From contig NC_059505.1 in the NCBI RefSeq assembly GCF_914767665.1, forward strand, positions 23,433,506 to 23,497,505: a DNA stretch of 64,000 nucleotides, read 5' to 3'. The DNA comes from Harmonia axyridis (lineage: Eukaryota > Arthropoda > Insecta > Coleoptera > Coccinellidae). Below the pieces are notes generated by a model, which worked only from the letters and a program-made list of their open reading frames with translations, was not told the origin of the DNA and did not search any database. The position numbers and the translations under genes are program-made. This document shows positions 35,601 through 48,044 of this stretch, one piece after another; positions within the stretch are counted from its first letter, which is position 1, and the number at the start of each line of letters is the position of its first letter.

Positions 35601-38204
35601 CCACGAGTTCAAAATTGAAAAACGAGCTACGAAGTGGGGAGTTTTTGAATGAACGACAGTAAGAATGAGCCTTCTGTACGAGTATTATACATTATTTTAT
35701 TCAACTCACTGAATTTTCATTGGAATAAATGAAATACTTCAATAAATATCGTTTAATGATATTTGCATCGAAAAATTAATGTTGATTGGCAAAATGAACG
35801 CTGAATTGATAAAAAATAGATAAATCCGACACAGGAGAGTTCCAAGTACCAACATATATTAAAGAAATATTACCATGAAATCTGTGTGAATGTGGAATAT
35901 TCCCGCATGATTTTGTTCAACAAGATAAGTCAGAATGAACGGATTTGCCACAGAATTAGGGAGACGTCTAGGAGATTCAAACACTTGATATTTCTTTATG
36001 TTACAAAAAATTCTCTATACATATTTGTCTTGGCAGGTGGGATAATTATTTCAAAGCATAGTTCTTCGTCTCTCATTGTTTTAAGAAGTACACTCCTGAT
36101 TCCTTCCATTCAACATGCTTCTGCTAGGCCAAAAATAATAATTGCATATCTATTAGCTAAAAAAATATCCATAATTCACTTCCATGCATACAAATTTTTC
36201 ATGTGTAATCTTCAATGGAATAGTTGTTAGGTATGTCCCTCTCGTCCGATTCTTGTTTTAGGAATTCGACCAACTTAATTAATTTCGTGATATCAACATT
36301 GAATAAAATAATAATATCACAGAAATGGAAGTAGTTTTGAAATATACTATTTATACTTTTTTGCTGGTAATGTTAAGATTTCTTTTCCCTGCAACATTTT
36401 TCGTACAAATCAGAAACACCTTGGTATTTCTTCTGTGATTCATCTAGCACAAGACCAGAAATAACATTGAATGCTACATTCGCTTTAAATGAAACTGATA
36501 AATATTGTCTTGAGAAATATAGTGACAATTCTACCTGTGTCCCTTGATTTTGCAAGGGTAGCACACTCTGAATTTCTGAACGTGATGAATGTTGAATTAA
36601 TTATTTTTTCTCAGATAAACCTTCAAATGATGACATCTTTAGATATAGATAAAATCTTGTGGGTACAAGCGTAGGACACAGGCGGAATTGTGTCATTCTG
36701 ATATTGCATATTTTCAGAAAAGTTTATGTTAATGATAAAATATCATACGATATACCATATCATTAACGCACTGATATCTCTTTCACATTCGTGCGTTGAA
36801 GTTAAGACGTATCTAAATAACAATTATATCGAACACCTATGCAATATCAGTATGTTTATTCTGCATCAACTTGCAAAGCTTCGTCAAAATTTTTGAAAAT
36901 GAAATGTTCATTAAATTTTTTAAAACCATGTTGAAGCTTTAGGAACATGTTTAGATTTTCAAGAAATAACTTAAACTCGAATTATCAGTAACATAACAAC
37001 TGCGCAGAAGCGAATGACTTTTCACAAATTAGTGTTCGAAACAAATTGTGAACAATTCTGTATTGTTCCACTTTCGCGAAATGTTCACTCGACTTAGGTG
37101 ATTTCATCTCGAAGCGCGAAGTTATTACGAGTACCGTGATTCTACCGAGAAATAAAACGGGGGTAGCACGACATGAAATGAAACATAAACGTTTTTATCG
37201 ATATGTGGAAGTTTTGATATAACTGCACTCTCTAGTCGAAACACGTACGATATTATATACGAGTCGATGAGTATAGTTCCGAGGACACTAATAAGTGGAA
37301 TTCCCTCAGATTTAATTCAATAAATGTTTTCTGAGAATGATGAGTTACTTTTTTTACTGGCAAAGGAGAAGAATAACTCGGCCAAGACATGATTTAAACA
37401 ATGAAGTGAATTATTGAATGCTATCAAATTTTAACAAGACCAGAGTATCCTTAGTGCACTGCTCTTTTCGATTTTTGTTTTGACAAAAAGTAGGATAATC
37501 TATACGAATAATTTCACTATTGATCTTCATTATAAAATAGGATGATATCTACCTACAGGTGACATGAACATATGTTTCCAATGAGATTGTTGACGAATAC
37601 AAACATTTATTCTGTTCTTTAGGTTACCACTCGTACATAAATGATATAACTAGACCTAATCCAAATCCTAATTCCAAAATCTTTTTTGTAGGTCAACATC
37701 TAATTCATCGTGAGATAAACCAACACATTTCATTCTCAGTTCTGGTGAAAATAAAACCGCATTTCAATACGACCCTAGGGTGGTAATGAATAATTGTATG
37801 GTGAAATTTGATTTCAGGGTTGTTTCTGAATATATTTATTGTTTAAAGATTAAAACTGTCATTTGATAGGCCTATCAATAGGGTAAATAATTAAATCAGT
37901 GATGAATAATGATATTTATCAGAATTTATTTGTCATTGTTATTTTTTTACTGTTGCGACAATATTACGCTAAGTACATGTGTGTAGATGACGGACTGATC
38001 CCTATCAGCAATGCGTTTCCAGGTAGACAATCAGCCATATTCATTTGTAATAACATTCACTTCTAAGAAATTGATATAAAATTGTTGATACAGTCCACTC
38101 TTTAAGTGTTTTCGGATAGTCGGTGTGTTCGGGTATTAACTAGATCTGAAACTTTTTCGCATTTTTGCATTCGATTATTCATTTTTAAATTTATTCGATT
38201 TTTC
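32641..38204. other. Long AT-rich region without recognised genes
   Basis: No protein family or long repeat recognised. At about 33455-33570 the words CTATCGCGATAG, CACTATCGTG and ATAACTATC recur in both orientations around a small hairpin (CTGTCGTGAAAGTACGACAG, 33481-33500); similar TATCGCGATAA occurs near 34208. At 35600-35650 a degenerate AACGAGCTACGAAG motif resembles the hairpin near 56225. The open frame at 35886-36230 has no family features and is not called. Confidence 0.5.
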
Positions 38205-38335
38205 GAATGATTCATTCAAACGAATATTCATGCTTGATTATTCATGAATATTCAACGAATATTCAATGAATATTAATCGATCATTCAATAAATATTCAGT
38301 AAATATTCAACGATTATTCAGTAAATACGATTTTG
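38205..38335. repeat. AATATTCA minisatellite
   Basis: About ten copies of a 12-13 bp unit, GAATATTCAAC / AAATATTCAGT / GATTATTCA, in head-to-tail order with substitutions. Confidence 0.8.
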
Positions 38336-38668
38336 GAGCCATTCTCAAGAACCGCCAGAGTCTAAATCTGCCTGCTCCCCAGGTATAATCAACGACAGTA
38401 TTCTCGCAGTTGTGGATATCTTCCGTCCTTCGAGGCGACTGTCGCCTCGAAATTGAACTTTTTGAAACTGTCTCAAAATCTCTGAACTTCCTTAACTTTT
38501 GTGGAATGGTATATTCTTGTCTCCATCGAAGCATTTCGATTTTAGGGGTCCAAGAAATCGACGTTCTGTGTTGATCGTTATTTTTTCTAGGTTCTCTCAA
38601 TGAATATTTGTAGAACGCCGTTTCTTTAACCCCTTTTCAAGTCTAACCGTATAATCGATTTTGTGAAG
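38336..38668. other. Gene-free stretch with a small hairpin
   Basis: A GC-rich hairpin TCGAGGCGA-CTG-TCGCCTCGA lies at about 38429-38449. The minus-strand open frame across 38307-38600 has no recognisable domain and includes part of the minisatellite. Confidence 0.4.
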
Positions 38669-39091
38669 TACAGTAGACTCTCGTTAACTGGAAACACCAC
38701 GGGACCAAGATTTTTGGTCGAGTTACGTATAGTTCGACATAGGCCTGGTTCGAGATATACAGGTCATTCTTGATTTAATTCAACTTACAGAGGTAATGAC
38801 ATTTTGAGGTATGCCAAATTATAGAGGTAAAGAATGGCCATACTTATTTCCTATTGTAGGAGTAGACCGTACATATTTGATGAATTTCCTGAAAAATGAA
38901 TTGACAATAGAAAATTTCATAATGAAATATATCAACGTCTCTTTGTGTTGACAAATGCCAACTGACAAATTCTGAATATTTTAAGAGTTTGTCTGATGGA
39001 GGGATCTGATTCAGACTCCAAAACTTCAAAAGAGTTAATTCATTCAAAGTGTTATTGTTCGTTTATTTTAAGGCGACATTTTTTTCAAACA

Positions 39092-39178
39092 GACAACTCC
39101 TGACAAATTATTGCAATTATTGCGCAGGAGCAGTTCATTCTCCTGCGCAATAATTGCAATAATTTGTCAGGAGTTGTC
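39092..39178. repeat. Perfect 39-bp-arm hairpin
   Basis: Arms 39092-39130 and 39140-39178 are exact complements (GACAACTCCTGACAAATTAT...) around the nine-base loop CAGTTCATT. Perfect identity implies a very recent origin. Confidence 0.95.
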
Positions 39179-39203
39179 AGGTTTGTCAGGTTATTTGTTT
39201 ATT

Positions 39204-39569
39204 GCCGCTAGACAATAAGTATTTTTGATAATATTGTTAATTCATCTAATGAAGAATGTTACGCGTTCTTTTATGAGCACACACAAAACTATTGTATTTT
39301 TTTCCACCCTGTACCAATTGGAATCAACATGTGATACATTTTTGGAATCAGCTCAGCTAGAGTAATCGAAAAATTGAGACAAAATGGGGGTGTTCTATTG
39401 AAAAAAAATAACGGTGACGTCATTACTCGAAAGTTATTCACCCTGTATATTAGATTATTATTCTAAAATACGGTGAATTAAAATAAAAAATTGACGTGTT
39501 CCAGGATTATTTCTTAAAATTGTCTTTTTAGCTGAAAATGAATTTATTCCATACTTTACGGACATAGTG
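39204..39569. repeat. Half copy of the CACTGTGTCCG foldback
   Basis: Matches 7156-7520: GCCGCTAGA.AATAA, TTTTTGATAATATTGTT, GGAATCAGCTCAGCTAGAGT, ending TTTACGGACATAGTG. Only the right arm is present, so it cannot fold back. Confidence 0.85.
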
Positions 39570-39700
39570 TAGAGGTAAATATGGTGAAATAAATCCATAA
39601 AATCGTTTTCAGTTATGCATGGAAATTTTTTCGGCTTAGACAGGTTTTTCCAAGGGGATTGAAAATAATTCGAGTTATCGAGGATTTCGAGTCCACTGTA

Positions 39701-41751
39701 TAAGTAATTTTCTGCAGACCAATTTTAAAGGAACTAACCACGTCCGAAAGGGGTAAAATTAGCTTCTCGGTCGTCATAGTAAATTCCAGACGTGTCCCCA
39801 ACACTAATACACTAATATGTATTCAAGATATGTATTCATACATTGAAGCCAAGGAGATCCCCCAGCGTCTATTAAAATTCAACAGGTCCACGGTCGAGCC
39901 GCCATTAGGAAGATCGGCGATGGTGGTAGGTGATTTTAACCGCGTTAATTTAATAAACCCAGGGGTGGAGGACGCGGGGGCAACGCGTCGTCGCTTAAAA
40001 ATGCGCCAACTTGGTCGCGTAGTTAGTCGTTACCGGGAGATGTTCATTACCCGCTTGGTTTAAGCTGTTTGAAGAAGAGGGGCACGGATATTCTCGCGCT
40101 GTTTACTGAGGAGAGCTGACTCCAGGGGGAGGTTTTCACCGGTTTAATCGTTCGGAATTATCCGTTGCATTTTGTTGACTTTATCAGTCGTCTTTCATAT
40201 TTCATCAGTTACTCGGACGAATTCATTTGAGACAAATAGGAATACAAACAGGTAAAACCCACAGCATTCACAGTTTGATAATTAATTAATATATCATACA
40301 AGATATTGAAATGATAAAAACAAATTTCAAGCTATGCTATAAACTATAAACTAAAAATTGAACATAAGAACAAACAGCAGACTGAAAAATCAAAGGGCAA
40401 CTTTAATTTTATAATTCTTTTCAATTCATGGAGTTGAACGTTGGAAGTATCAACACCACATGAAAATGAGTTAAATGTTGACAGCATTCTACAGAGTGGC
40501 GAATTTTGGGTTATATACATTCTACGGAATGGAACCACGAATGAATCACGGTTCCTTAGTCTTCTCTCCGGTACTCTAAAATCGATAGATTCGAGAATAC
40601 GGAATATTATCCTAGATTTTTCATTGCTGAATGTACTATGGAAAATATTTTTCACCAGGTAACTAAATAAGTGTTGTTTTTCCGACTTCCTTTTATTCAA
40701 TTCGACTATTTACTTTTTATCAGTCATTTATTTGTAGTTAATTTCAGAATTATGCTAGTGTCAAAAAATACCTGGTTTTAATGATGACTCATGGAGCAAA
40801 AATTAAAATTTATTGTCTTTCTTTCAACTCAGGTTGCTATCAATTGTATTTTGTACGTTGTCATGTAATAAAAATAATTGCTGGGTAAATAATATCACAG
40901 TAAACTGTGGTATTACATATTCGTTATATAGATCCATTACTCACAGAAAACCATTTCACTTGGTTTTCTCTATTTTTTTTGTATATTCATGTCGTTAGTC
41001 CCTCATATAAATCGATAGTTTAATTTGAGGGAGTACTTTTTGTTTAATTCATGTATCTATAAACTTTGATGATGAATATATGTCCCCGACTTTTGCCTAT
41101 ACGCGCAGGATTTCTCCTCGCCGTCGGCTTCTCGCTCCTCGCTAAGAGGAACATTCAATCCGTCAGTGCGTTGCTCCAGTCCCGCGTCCACCAGGCGGAA
41201 CGGGTCGCTCTGACGGATAAAAACGCTCGCTGAGCAATCCGTCGGCTGATTCCGCAGCGCCCCGGCCCGTTACCCCTGTAGTGAACGCAGTTGCATACAA
41301 ATGTTGGCGGACGAATTTTTCCGCCCCGGCCCGACCCGACCCGCCTAATCGACGCCCAGCTTTAAAGCTAGGAAGAATCCTATTAACTCATGAACCGTTG
41401 AAAGTCTTTCCAAGGTATGGCCTAATGCTGAAATTTTCAACAAAAAAGCTATCTAATGAATCAACAATATACTGGGTGTGCCATTAAAAATGAGGAAGTT
41501 TCCGGTGTAACCGGAAGTTAAGGAAAACTGAAAATATTTTAGGGAGAAAGATCATTGTCTCAAACCCCCAACATGCAAATTTTCAGCACAAAATTATGAT
41601 TAGTTTTCCACAAACGTGTAATGGGCCATCGCGGCGAATCACCCTGTATATACAGGGTTCAATATCAAATTGCTTGAAAAAAAATTGAATTTGAAGATTT
41701 CGCCAAGGATGTTTAGAGAACAAAAAAAGCTATTTAATTAAAACACATCTA
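39701..41751. other. Gene-free region with two GC-rich islands
   Basis: Island 1 (about 39880-40170) and island 2 (about 41090-41370) are strongly GC- and CpG-richer than the AT-rich surroundings and occur once in the window. Island 2 contains CCCGGCCC-type runs and an arthropod-initiator-like TCAGT at 41163-41167. Either could be a promoter or first exon of a gene off the window, or a conserved enhancer. The 77-codon frame across island 1 (39830-40063) matches nothing known. A CAGGGTG-related fragment lies at about 41470-41660. Confidence 0.45.
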
Positions 41752-42085
41752 ATTCCTATTAAAAAAAAAGGTGTTGCGTAATTTCTGCGTTTTGGGGGGT
41801 CTTATTTTTAGGGGTTCACTTGGCTCGATTTCCAAGTTACTTCGCTTGAGTTTGAATTGATTTCAAGTCAAGTAGTAGTTTTTCAATCTCAAGTCAACTC
41901 AAGTATTTATTTATCAAATTCCTATTAAAAAAACAGGTGTTGCGTAATTTCTGCGTTCTGGGGGGTCTTATTTTTAGGGATTCACGGCTTGGCTCGATTT
42001 CCAAGCTACTTCGCTTTAGTTTGACTTGATTTTAAGTCAAGTAGTAGTTTTTCAATCTCAAGTCAACTCAAGTATTTATTTATCA
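41752..42085. repeat. Tandem duplication across a hAT end, 166-bp period
   Basis: Units 41752-41917 and 41918-42085 both start ATTCCTATTAAAAAAA, contain GGTGTTGCGTAATTTCTGCG and TAGGGRTTCAC, and end AAGTCAACTCAAGTATTTAT. Each unit spans flanking DNA plus the start of the hAT-like element, so the duplication followed that insertion. Confidence 0.85.
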
Positions 42086-42841
42086 AGTATGTACTTGAAT
42101 CATCTCAAGCTACTTGACTTTTAGCAGTTTCATTGTGTAGTGTCACATCATTGAAAAAATGATGAAATGTGTAGAAATCTTGCAAAACACTTTTATTCAT
42201 TAAACTCTATGGAAGAATCGAAAATATCAACTTTTTTGAAATATGTTTATGTGGAAATATAAATTGAATCACTATAAATTATAAAAAAATAAAAAATAAT
42301 GAAAATTTTCTTAAAAAAAAAGTTTCTCAATATTGAAGGTCCTCCAGGCTTTGTTTGATTACAAAATTTTTCATCCAGGATCTAAGACAAATAAGGCATC
42401 TTATAGATTCGTCCCCTTACCTGTTGCGGGTTTTTGTAACTGTAAGTGCAGCTCTAGAAATTTGTCTTCAACAGGAGCTGAAGATGCTGGCGTTGATAAA
42501 AAATGCTTGGCCATTTTGGCCAAGTTCGGAAAGATATTTCTGAAACTACCAAAATTTCATAGAAATGTGAGAAAACTACTTATAAAGTCGCAATGGCGAA
42601 TGCTTCAGCCTCTCGGTGCTCGAAGAATCCCCTTATTTAGTCTAAGCGCGCACGAATTTGCAAAAATATATGCCGTGCGACGTGTGCATATCAGGCTTAA
42701 GTAATATCGAGTAGCTTGATATCAAGTCAAGCAATTAATATCTGAAATTAAGTCAAGCTCAAGGATGTAATTTTTCACAAGCTTGATTTTCAAGCCAAAT
42801 AGTTGGTTAAAAGTCAAGCTACTTGGCTTGATGAATCCCTA
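41975..42841 (-). mobile_element. hAT-like element remnant, TAGGGATTCA ends
   Basis: Left end TAGGGATTCACGGCTTGGC; right end inverted TAGGGATTCATCAAGCCAAG. Both subterminal regions are dense in CAAGTCAAG / CTTGACTTG words, typical of hAT subterminal repeats. The 8 bases outside the ends (CTTATTTT and CTTCGTTG) agree at 5 of 8, a possible eroded duplication. A duplicate left end at 41809 comes from the tandem duplication. A minus-strand hAT transposase tail lies inside. Confidence 0.7.
42360..42579 (-). pseudogene. hAT transposase C-terminal remnant
   Basis: The minus strand from about 42531 reads FPNLAKMAKHFLSTPASSAP then VEDKFLELHLQLQKPATGKG before stops. This is the hAT C-terminal dimerisation block (L-A-x-x-x-L-x-x-P-A-[ST]-S-A-P-x-E-x-x-F); the usual SER is VED here. 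Upstream, about 16 residues stay open to a stop at 42580-42582. The RNase-H-like catalytic part is not recognisable. It sits inside the TAGGGATTCA element in the orientation expected. Dead copy of a cut-and-paste transposase. Confidence 0.7.
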
Positions 42842-43789
42842 CTTCGTTGGGACTCACTGTATATATTTTGTATATGACAGCTCAGTTCGTGCCGGATTGG
42901 TTCTTCCATCGCACAAGAATTCGTTCAACTCTCGCTTCGAATTGATAACTCGAAAGCCCCTAGTAGGTGGTCGTTATTAGATTTTCACGCCGCGAGACGT
43001 GAATATTTCACGAATACACTTCGGAAAATTGTGTCGCGGAACAAACAAAACATGGAGATTCTGATTTGATTGCGGTTGTCGTCGTTCATTTTCCTCAGAA
43101 ATGTTGCATGAGACGAATATAAAGTGGAAACAACAGGGTGTAAATTCAACATAAATCTGGATAAAGAAAAATTGATTATTTCAAGAAGGAAGAATTGAGT
43201 TTTCAATTTTAATAATGAAAGAAATGATTTGTATTTCAAGTATTTAATTCAAAAATTTTTTGGTAGAACGTTTTCGGCTTAACCGCCATCTTCAGTACCA
43301 CTAAAAACAAAATAGTGAGTTGAGCAAAAATTCGAGACCTCAGTATGCCAGCCACTCACTCATCAAATCCACCCTCAGAGCGAAGAGACATAAGTTCTCG
43401 AAAATGTTGACAGCGAAGGATGCGAAAGCAATAACAACCCCTCAGTTAAAAATTAAAACAAAGGAAACATAACCTACAAGAAGGATGTTCTCATTCTGAG
43501 AATCGTGCGACAAGCTGAGTATAAACAAAAAATGAAATAATAAAAAAGATTGACAAAATATAAAACATTGTATGAAATAATTGCGTCAACGAATGAAAAC
43601 ATAACTAATTGTCATAAAATAATAAAATAAAGATATCAAGAGTAAGGGAAACAAGGCACATGAAACAAGTAGGCCGCACACGGTGTATGCTACAAAACTA
43701 ATTACAGGATCTTGAACAGGGTTATGTAGTTTTTGTTTTCAAATTCAAGTTTGTGTGTATGTTCAAAGACTTATATCGTTCATCGATTC
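42842..43789. other. Gene-free stretch with ribozyme-like motif
   Basis: No gene recognised apart from the conserved-looking TTTTCGGCTTAACCGCCATC motif listed separately. The tail near 43700-43789 may be the eroded upstream part of the retrotransposon fragment that follows. Confidence 0.4.
43261..43308 (-). ncRNA. Possible hammerhead-ribozyme-like core
   Basis: On the minus strand CTGAAGA (43289-43295) is followed by TGGC-GGTTAA-GCC and GAAAAC (43270-43275), the order of hammerhead core boxes CUGANGA - stem II - GAAA. GGTA before and TACC after the core could pair. Similar CTGAAGATGGC...GCCGAAA motifs are common in retroelement ends of animals, and some are true ribozymes. Stem II has an extra U, and stems I and III with a cleavage site are not convincing, so activity is doubtful. 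Confidence 0.25.
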
Positions 43790-44511
43790 AATTTTTTCAG
43801 TTCATACTATAAAAGACAGAGAGTTGTGCTAACAGTAGATGAAGTCTCATTTACATCAGAGGAACTGAACACTATGCTAGGAGTACCACAGGGAAGCATA
43901 CTTGGTCCCCTCCCTTTTATAATTTATGTGAATACCCTGTGCTATGCAGTACTGCAACTGAGAGTACCTTGTAAATCCGTAAACTATATTGATGATAGCA
44001 ATTTTGTCGCGGAAGGAGAGAGCATTGATGGTGAATGGAGTAAGCAAGGGTTATATTGTTAAATGTTTCAAATTGGTGTCAGGCGCATAGGTTGTTTATG
44101 TATGTTGAGAAAACAAACTCCATGATTTTCAACATGATCAGGCAAACTAGGAATTTTCCTGATAGTTTCACTTTTCAGGACACTGAGGTTGCTGTAAAGG
44201 ATTCGGTGGATTTTTTGGGTATCATAGTTGACAAACGGATGAACTGGCAGTCGCATATTGAATATCTAAGGAAGAGGCTCAACTCAACTATCTTAACTCT
44301 TCTGAGGCTCAGAAATCAAGACATTCTCCAGACATTATACCACGTTAATTTCCAGTCACTTCTGACGCATGCATTAAATTTCTGGGGAATGCCTATAAAA
44401 AATCTCTCTTTGAATATATTATCAAATGTGAACCGTATAGTATTCAGGAATTTATCCAATATTGCATGGTTTGAATGTATTGTTTTGACCTGTTTCGATT
44501 TTCAAACATAA
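43790..44511 (+). pseudogene. Non-LTR retrotransposon reverse transcriptase fragment
   Basis: The first frame (to about 44045) contains SSYYKRQRVVLTVDE, LGVPQGSILGPLPFIIYVN and NYIDDSNFV: the RT block preceding the active site, the GVPQGS-x-LGPLxF motif and the catalytic [FY]xDD (here YIDD). After a shift near 44045 a second frame continues VSNWCQAHRLFMYVEKTN, FLGIIVDKRMNWQSHI and LLTHALNFWG, the thumb and C-terminal blocks of jockey/CR1/Daphne-like LINEs. Length from RT palm to the end is about 240 residues; the endonuclease and fingers upstream are missing, as usual for 5'-truncated insertions. The RT would copy the element's RNA at a nicked target. The frameshift makes it dead. Clade is uncertain. 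Confidence 0.8.
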
Positions 44512-47500
44512 AATATACTATGGTGTAATTGTTGAGATCAATAACTGTTTTTTTTTATTATTATTACTTTAATATAATTAATATTATTACATACAACAAT
44601 AGTTTAACCAAAATTGCGCAAGAGTTTATCTAATCTGTATAAAAAATTCGTCAATAAATGAATAATTTACGTCAGAAAAGGGGTTTACATAAATAAATAT
44701 ATGATTCCTTTCGTAAAAAAAATGGGTCTAATAATATTTCATTCATACTTTTTCAATTATTCTTGTTTTCCCATAAATTCATCTATACTCCAGAAAAACG
44801 GGTATCCTTCATGAAAATATTTCTTTCAGAACTCTTTTCTCTAAGACTCTTAAGGAACAATGCTTTTGTGGATTTTAACATCGAAGAGAAATATAGTCAA
44901 TGATAACTACTTCATTATCATTATCTTTCTCTCGAATCAATGATGATATCATGTATGATCTCTGTAACATAAACCATGTTTATTTCTCTTCAAATGAATA
45001 AACATTATTATTATCAGCATAGCATAATCAAATACTACCAATAATAGGTTTTTGAAATTTCCAGGAATGGTCGATTATCTATTGCAATAGCAGTACACGC
45101 AGAGCCAAAGGCAGGTATCTCAGCATGATATCATTTGCTGAAGCTGTAGGGGTCCACACCGATTGCGGAATCAATCAGTTGAATGCTGATGCTGATGATT
45201 GAATTCGAACATTCACCTGTCCAAGAAAACGGATTGACCGAACCCTCTTCGTTTGTGGGTAATAAAGAAGAAACGACTGCGATAGAATCATAGACGAGAG
45301 AGCAGATTCCACTATAGTCTAGTTTTTTCCCAATTTGAACTCAAACCGACCAGGACAATTTTTTTCTCGATCGGATTGGTGGAATTATTGATCAGAAAAT
45401 ATTTCATCTCGAGGTAATATTATATTTTGAGTGATTATATAAAGAATTGTAACCTGAAATAGTAAATTCGGTCTCATGTCGTAGGTATATACCAACATTC
45501 AGAAAAAACTCATAGATTCCAAATATACCACAAGTTCGTAACTAATTACGTCTTAAACTTCTTATATTGAAGTGTACTATATTTAGAATATTATCCCGTT
45601 CAAATACGATTCTCGCATTATCAATATTGAAATAAGGTTTACAATAACCTGCCCAGGAGAAAAATGAAAATGTCAAATAGAACTACTTGAACTGGGAATT
45701 GCGAACAGCATTAAAATTGCGACACCAAACAGAATAAAGGTATCGAAATACTGATGCTTACATAAAAAAAAAACAAACAATCCAAAGTTAATATGAACAT
45801 ACATTTTTCCTTCCTCAAAAAGCATATTCGATAAAATTAGCATGTAAAACGAACCAATAAATTTACGAAAAATGAATAAAAAAACAGTGATTATTACACA
45901 AAATCAGAATCCTCACTTATTTCCAACATTGTATCCGTCACAGTCATCTTTAGTCTTTACCGGAATTATTCCACCTCCAATCTTCATTTCAACAATACCA
46001 CCGGTCGACACATTCTCGGATCAAAATTTAACACTTGCATATTTCAACAAATCCAATCGTTTCTTAGTCAGGTCTTCTTTGAAATGAACTTTGTCTCGAG
46101 GAGAAGTGTCGATTATTTCCGATCTGCAGATTACAGCCGACTTATTGACTGAGTATTCCGCCCTATTCTACTTGAGTCTCATTTTGAAGGATACGCGGAT
46201 ATACGTCCTGGTCCAGATGTATTGGCTGCGTTCAGCGGGAAGAGCAGTTGCAAATCTAATCACTGAGAGCTCACAGATCCTAAAGAGATCATTGCGAGGT
46301 TTTGTGAACGGTTAGAAAATACGTAACCTCTAAAAGTCTAAAATCTGTGTTTAGTGAGTGTAATTCATAACATGTTGAGTATGCGCTCAACTATTTTACA
46401 ACTGTTGTGTCCGCTGAACGCAGCCATTGTTCAGGCTTGCTTTCTCAAGAGGGGTTTATCCGTCGGGTTCCTTATTGTGCATCAATCCTAAGTTGGGACC
46501 AGGGGGGTGAAACCGCTAGTGCTAGCATTGGCAACAGATGTGACGTCACAAACACTCAGCATACACGGTATACATCATGCATACATATCACGATGTAAAA
46601 ATTTTATTCTCATAATAAGCCAATTAGCGTTCGAGTTTTTCGATATGATTTTATAATCAACAATAAATTGTGTTTGTATTTGTAATTCTTATATGGTAGC
46701 AATGAACAGATAAAGTAGAATATTGTCACTTATTTATTACAAGTTCTGTTTTAGGTTTCAGGTAAGGTAAGGTCAGGTAATCCATGAGAAAATAAATTTA
46801 GAACAAAATAAGACCGGGTTTTTCCTCATATTGTATTTCAATGTTCTAATATATCTGAGATCCTTACTTGTGATTATAATAATCCTTCGAAACCAACTAT
46901 AATATTAAAGTTAAATTCTGTTCCTCGGCATTTACTGAAGTATCAAATTTATAATCATCAGCCCTATGATTGAAGAACTTCCCCAAATGTTTCTTGTATG
47001 GAAAATATTACTGATTCTAACAATAACCATCTACGTGATCCAGAATTATCATATCACATTAAAATGAATTACCTACTAATTGATCGCTATTTATAATCTT
47101 TTTTTTTTCATATCCACCTACAACCTCCAAATGAGCTGAAAATGAAGTATCAAAGAAGACCTGTGCTAATTAAAGGGAATTACGAAATGAGCACTGTAAC
47201 GTAGGAAGATAGATTAACCCAACTGAAGATTTTTATCTTTCATGTATGTGTAGAAATTTGAATATTGCTTCAGAAATGTATCAATTCAGTTGTTCATCAG
47301 ATATAATTTTATAAAGTAGGTATAAATAGGTATTTTTTTTCAGTCAGATATAGTGTAAATATCCCAATATAATGTATATTATTATGTATTGATTTTTATA
47401 AATAATTACCATTTTAAGCAAATATGTAAATTGACTTTGATAAATAAAACTTTTAAATGATATTTTTTGTTTTAATTCGAAATTATAGCAGCATTACCTA

Positions 47501-47998
47501 AAATAAATTCAAAAAATATTCCAACAATTTCAATGAATTGCCATGCCTTCATGTTCAAATTTTCCCGCAATGTAACAATTAGTGATGGCGGACAAAATAT
47601 CTGCCATATTGTTGCCTTGATTTAACACGGCGTTAGCACTTCTTATATATTTAGTATTCTGTGGTTGGGACCACCAGGCAAAGTTCCTTATCTCGAGGAG
47701 AGAGGTCGCGCTTTGATCGGGAGGTAGGTATGGTAGGTGCGGAACAAAGGATAGGTTATCACCGTGCTCACATATTACTGCATTTCGCAAGCCATTCTGC
47801 ATGCTTTCCACGTTTATCTGCTTTCAACCGTTTTCATCATTGCTTATACGTTAGGGATGTTAACTACATTTTGAAATTGCTTTTAATTTGTAGATAATCC
47901 CTATATAAACACGAAAAAAAAATGTTCATGGAAATAACAATTGAAAATAGGTTAATGAAAACAATGATCGAAATTCTCGCTGAAACGCTCCACATTTA
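44512..47998. other. Region without recognised genes
   Basis: Mostly AT-rich. GC-richer, apparently single-copy patches lie at about 45060-45330 and 46090-46600. In the second, frames at 46091-46315 and 46407-46598 are open on the plus strand, with a second frame near 46090-46320 also largely open (HFEGYADIRPGPDVLAAFSG); no family resemblance was recognised. A possible small exon cannot be excluded. Confidence 0.4.
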
Positions 47999-48044
47999 AT
48001 GCTTACATCACTATACGATAAAGTCACTTGGCGTGCTGTCAGAG

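Larger units (their letters stand above)
38671..39698. mobile_element. Pogo/Tigger-type TIR element, disrupted
   Basis: Flanked by TA (38669-38670, 39699-39700). The left end CAGTAGACTCTCGTTAACT matches the right end read inverted, CAGTGGACTCGAAATCCTCG, then ATAACTCGAATTAT, with a few inserted bases. This CAGTRGACTCTCG.TAACT end is the pattern of pogo/Tigger-like elements. The interior holds a perfect 39-bp hairpin (39092-39178) and half a CACTGTGTCCG element (39204-39569). No transposase recognised. Confidence 0.7.

Noticed and set aside
35886..36230. 114-codon plus-strand frame
   Set aside because: No domain or repeat relation; length is within what a 64-kb AT-rich sequence gives by chance.
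38307..38600. 97-codon minus-strand frame
   Set aside because: No domain, runs into a minisatellite and contains a hairpin; nothing supports coding.
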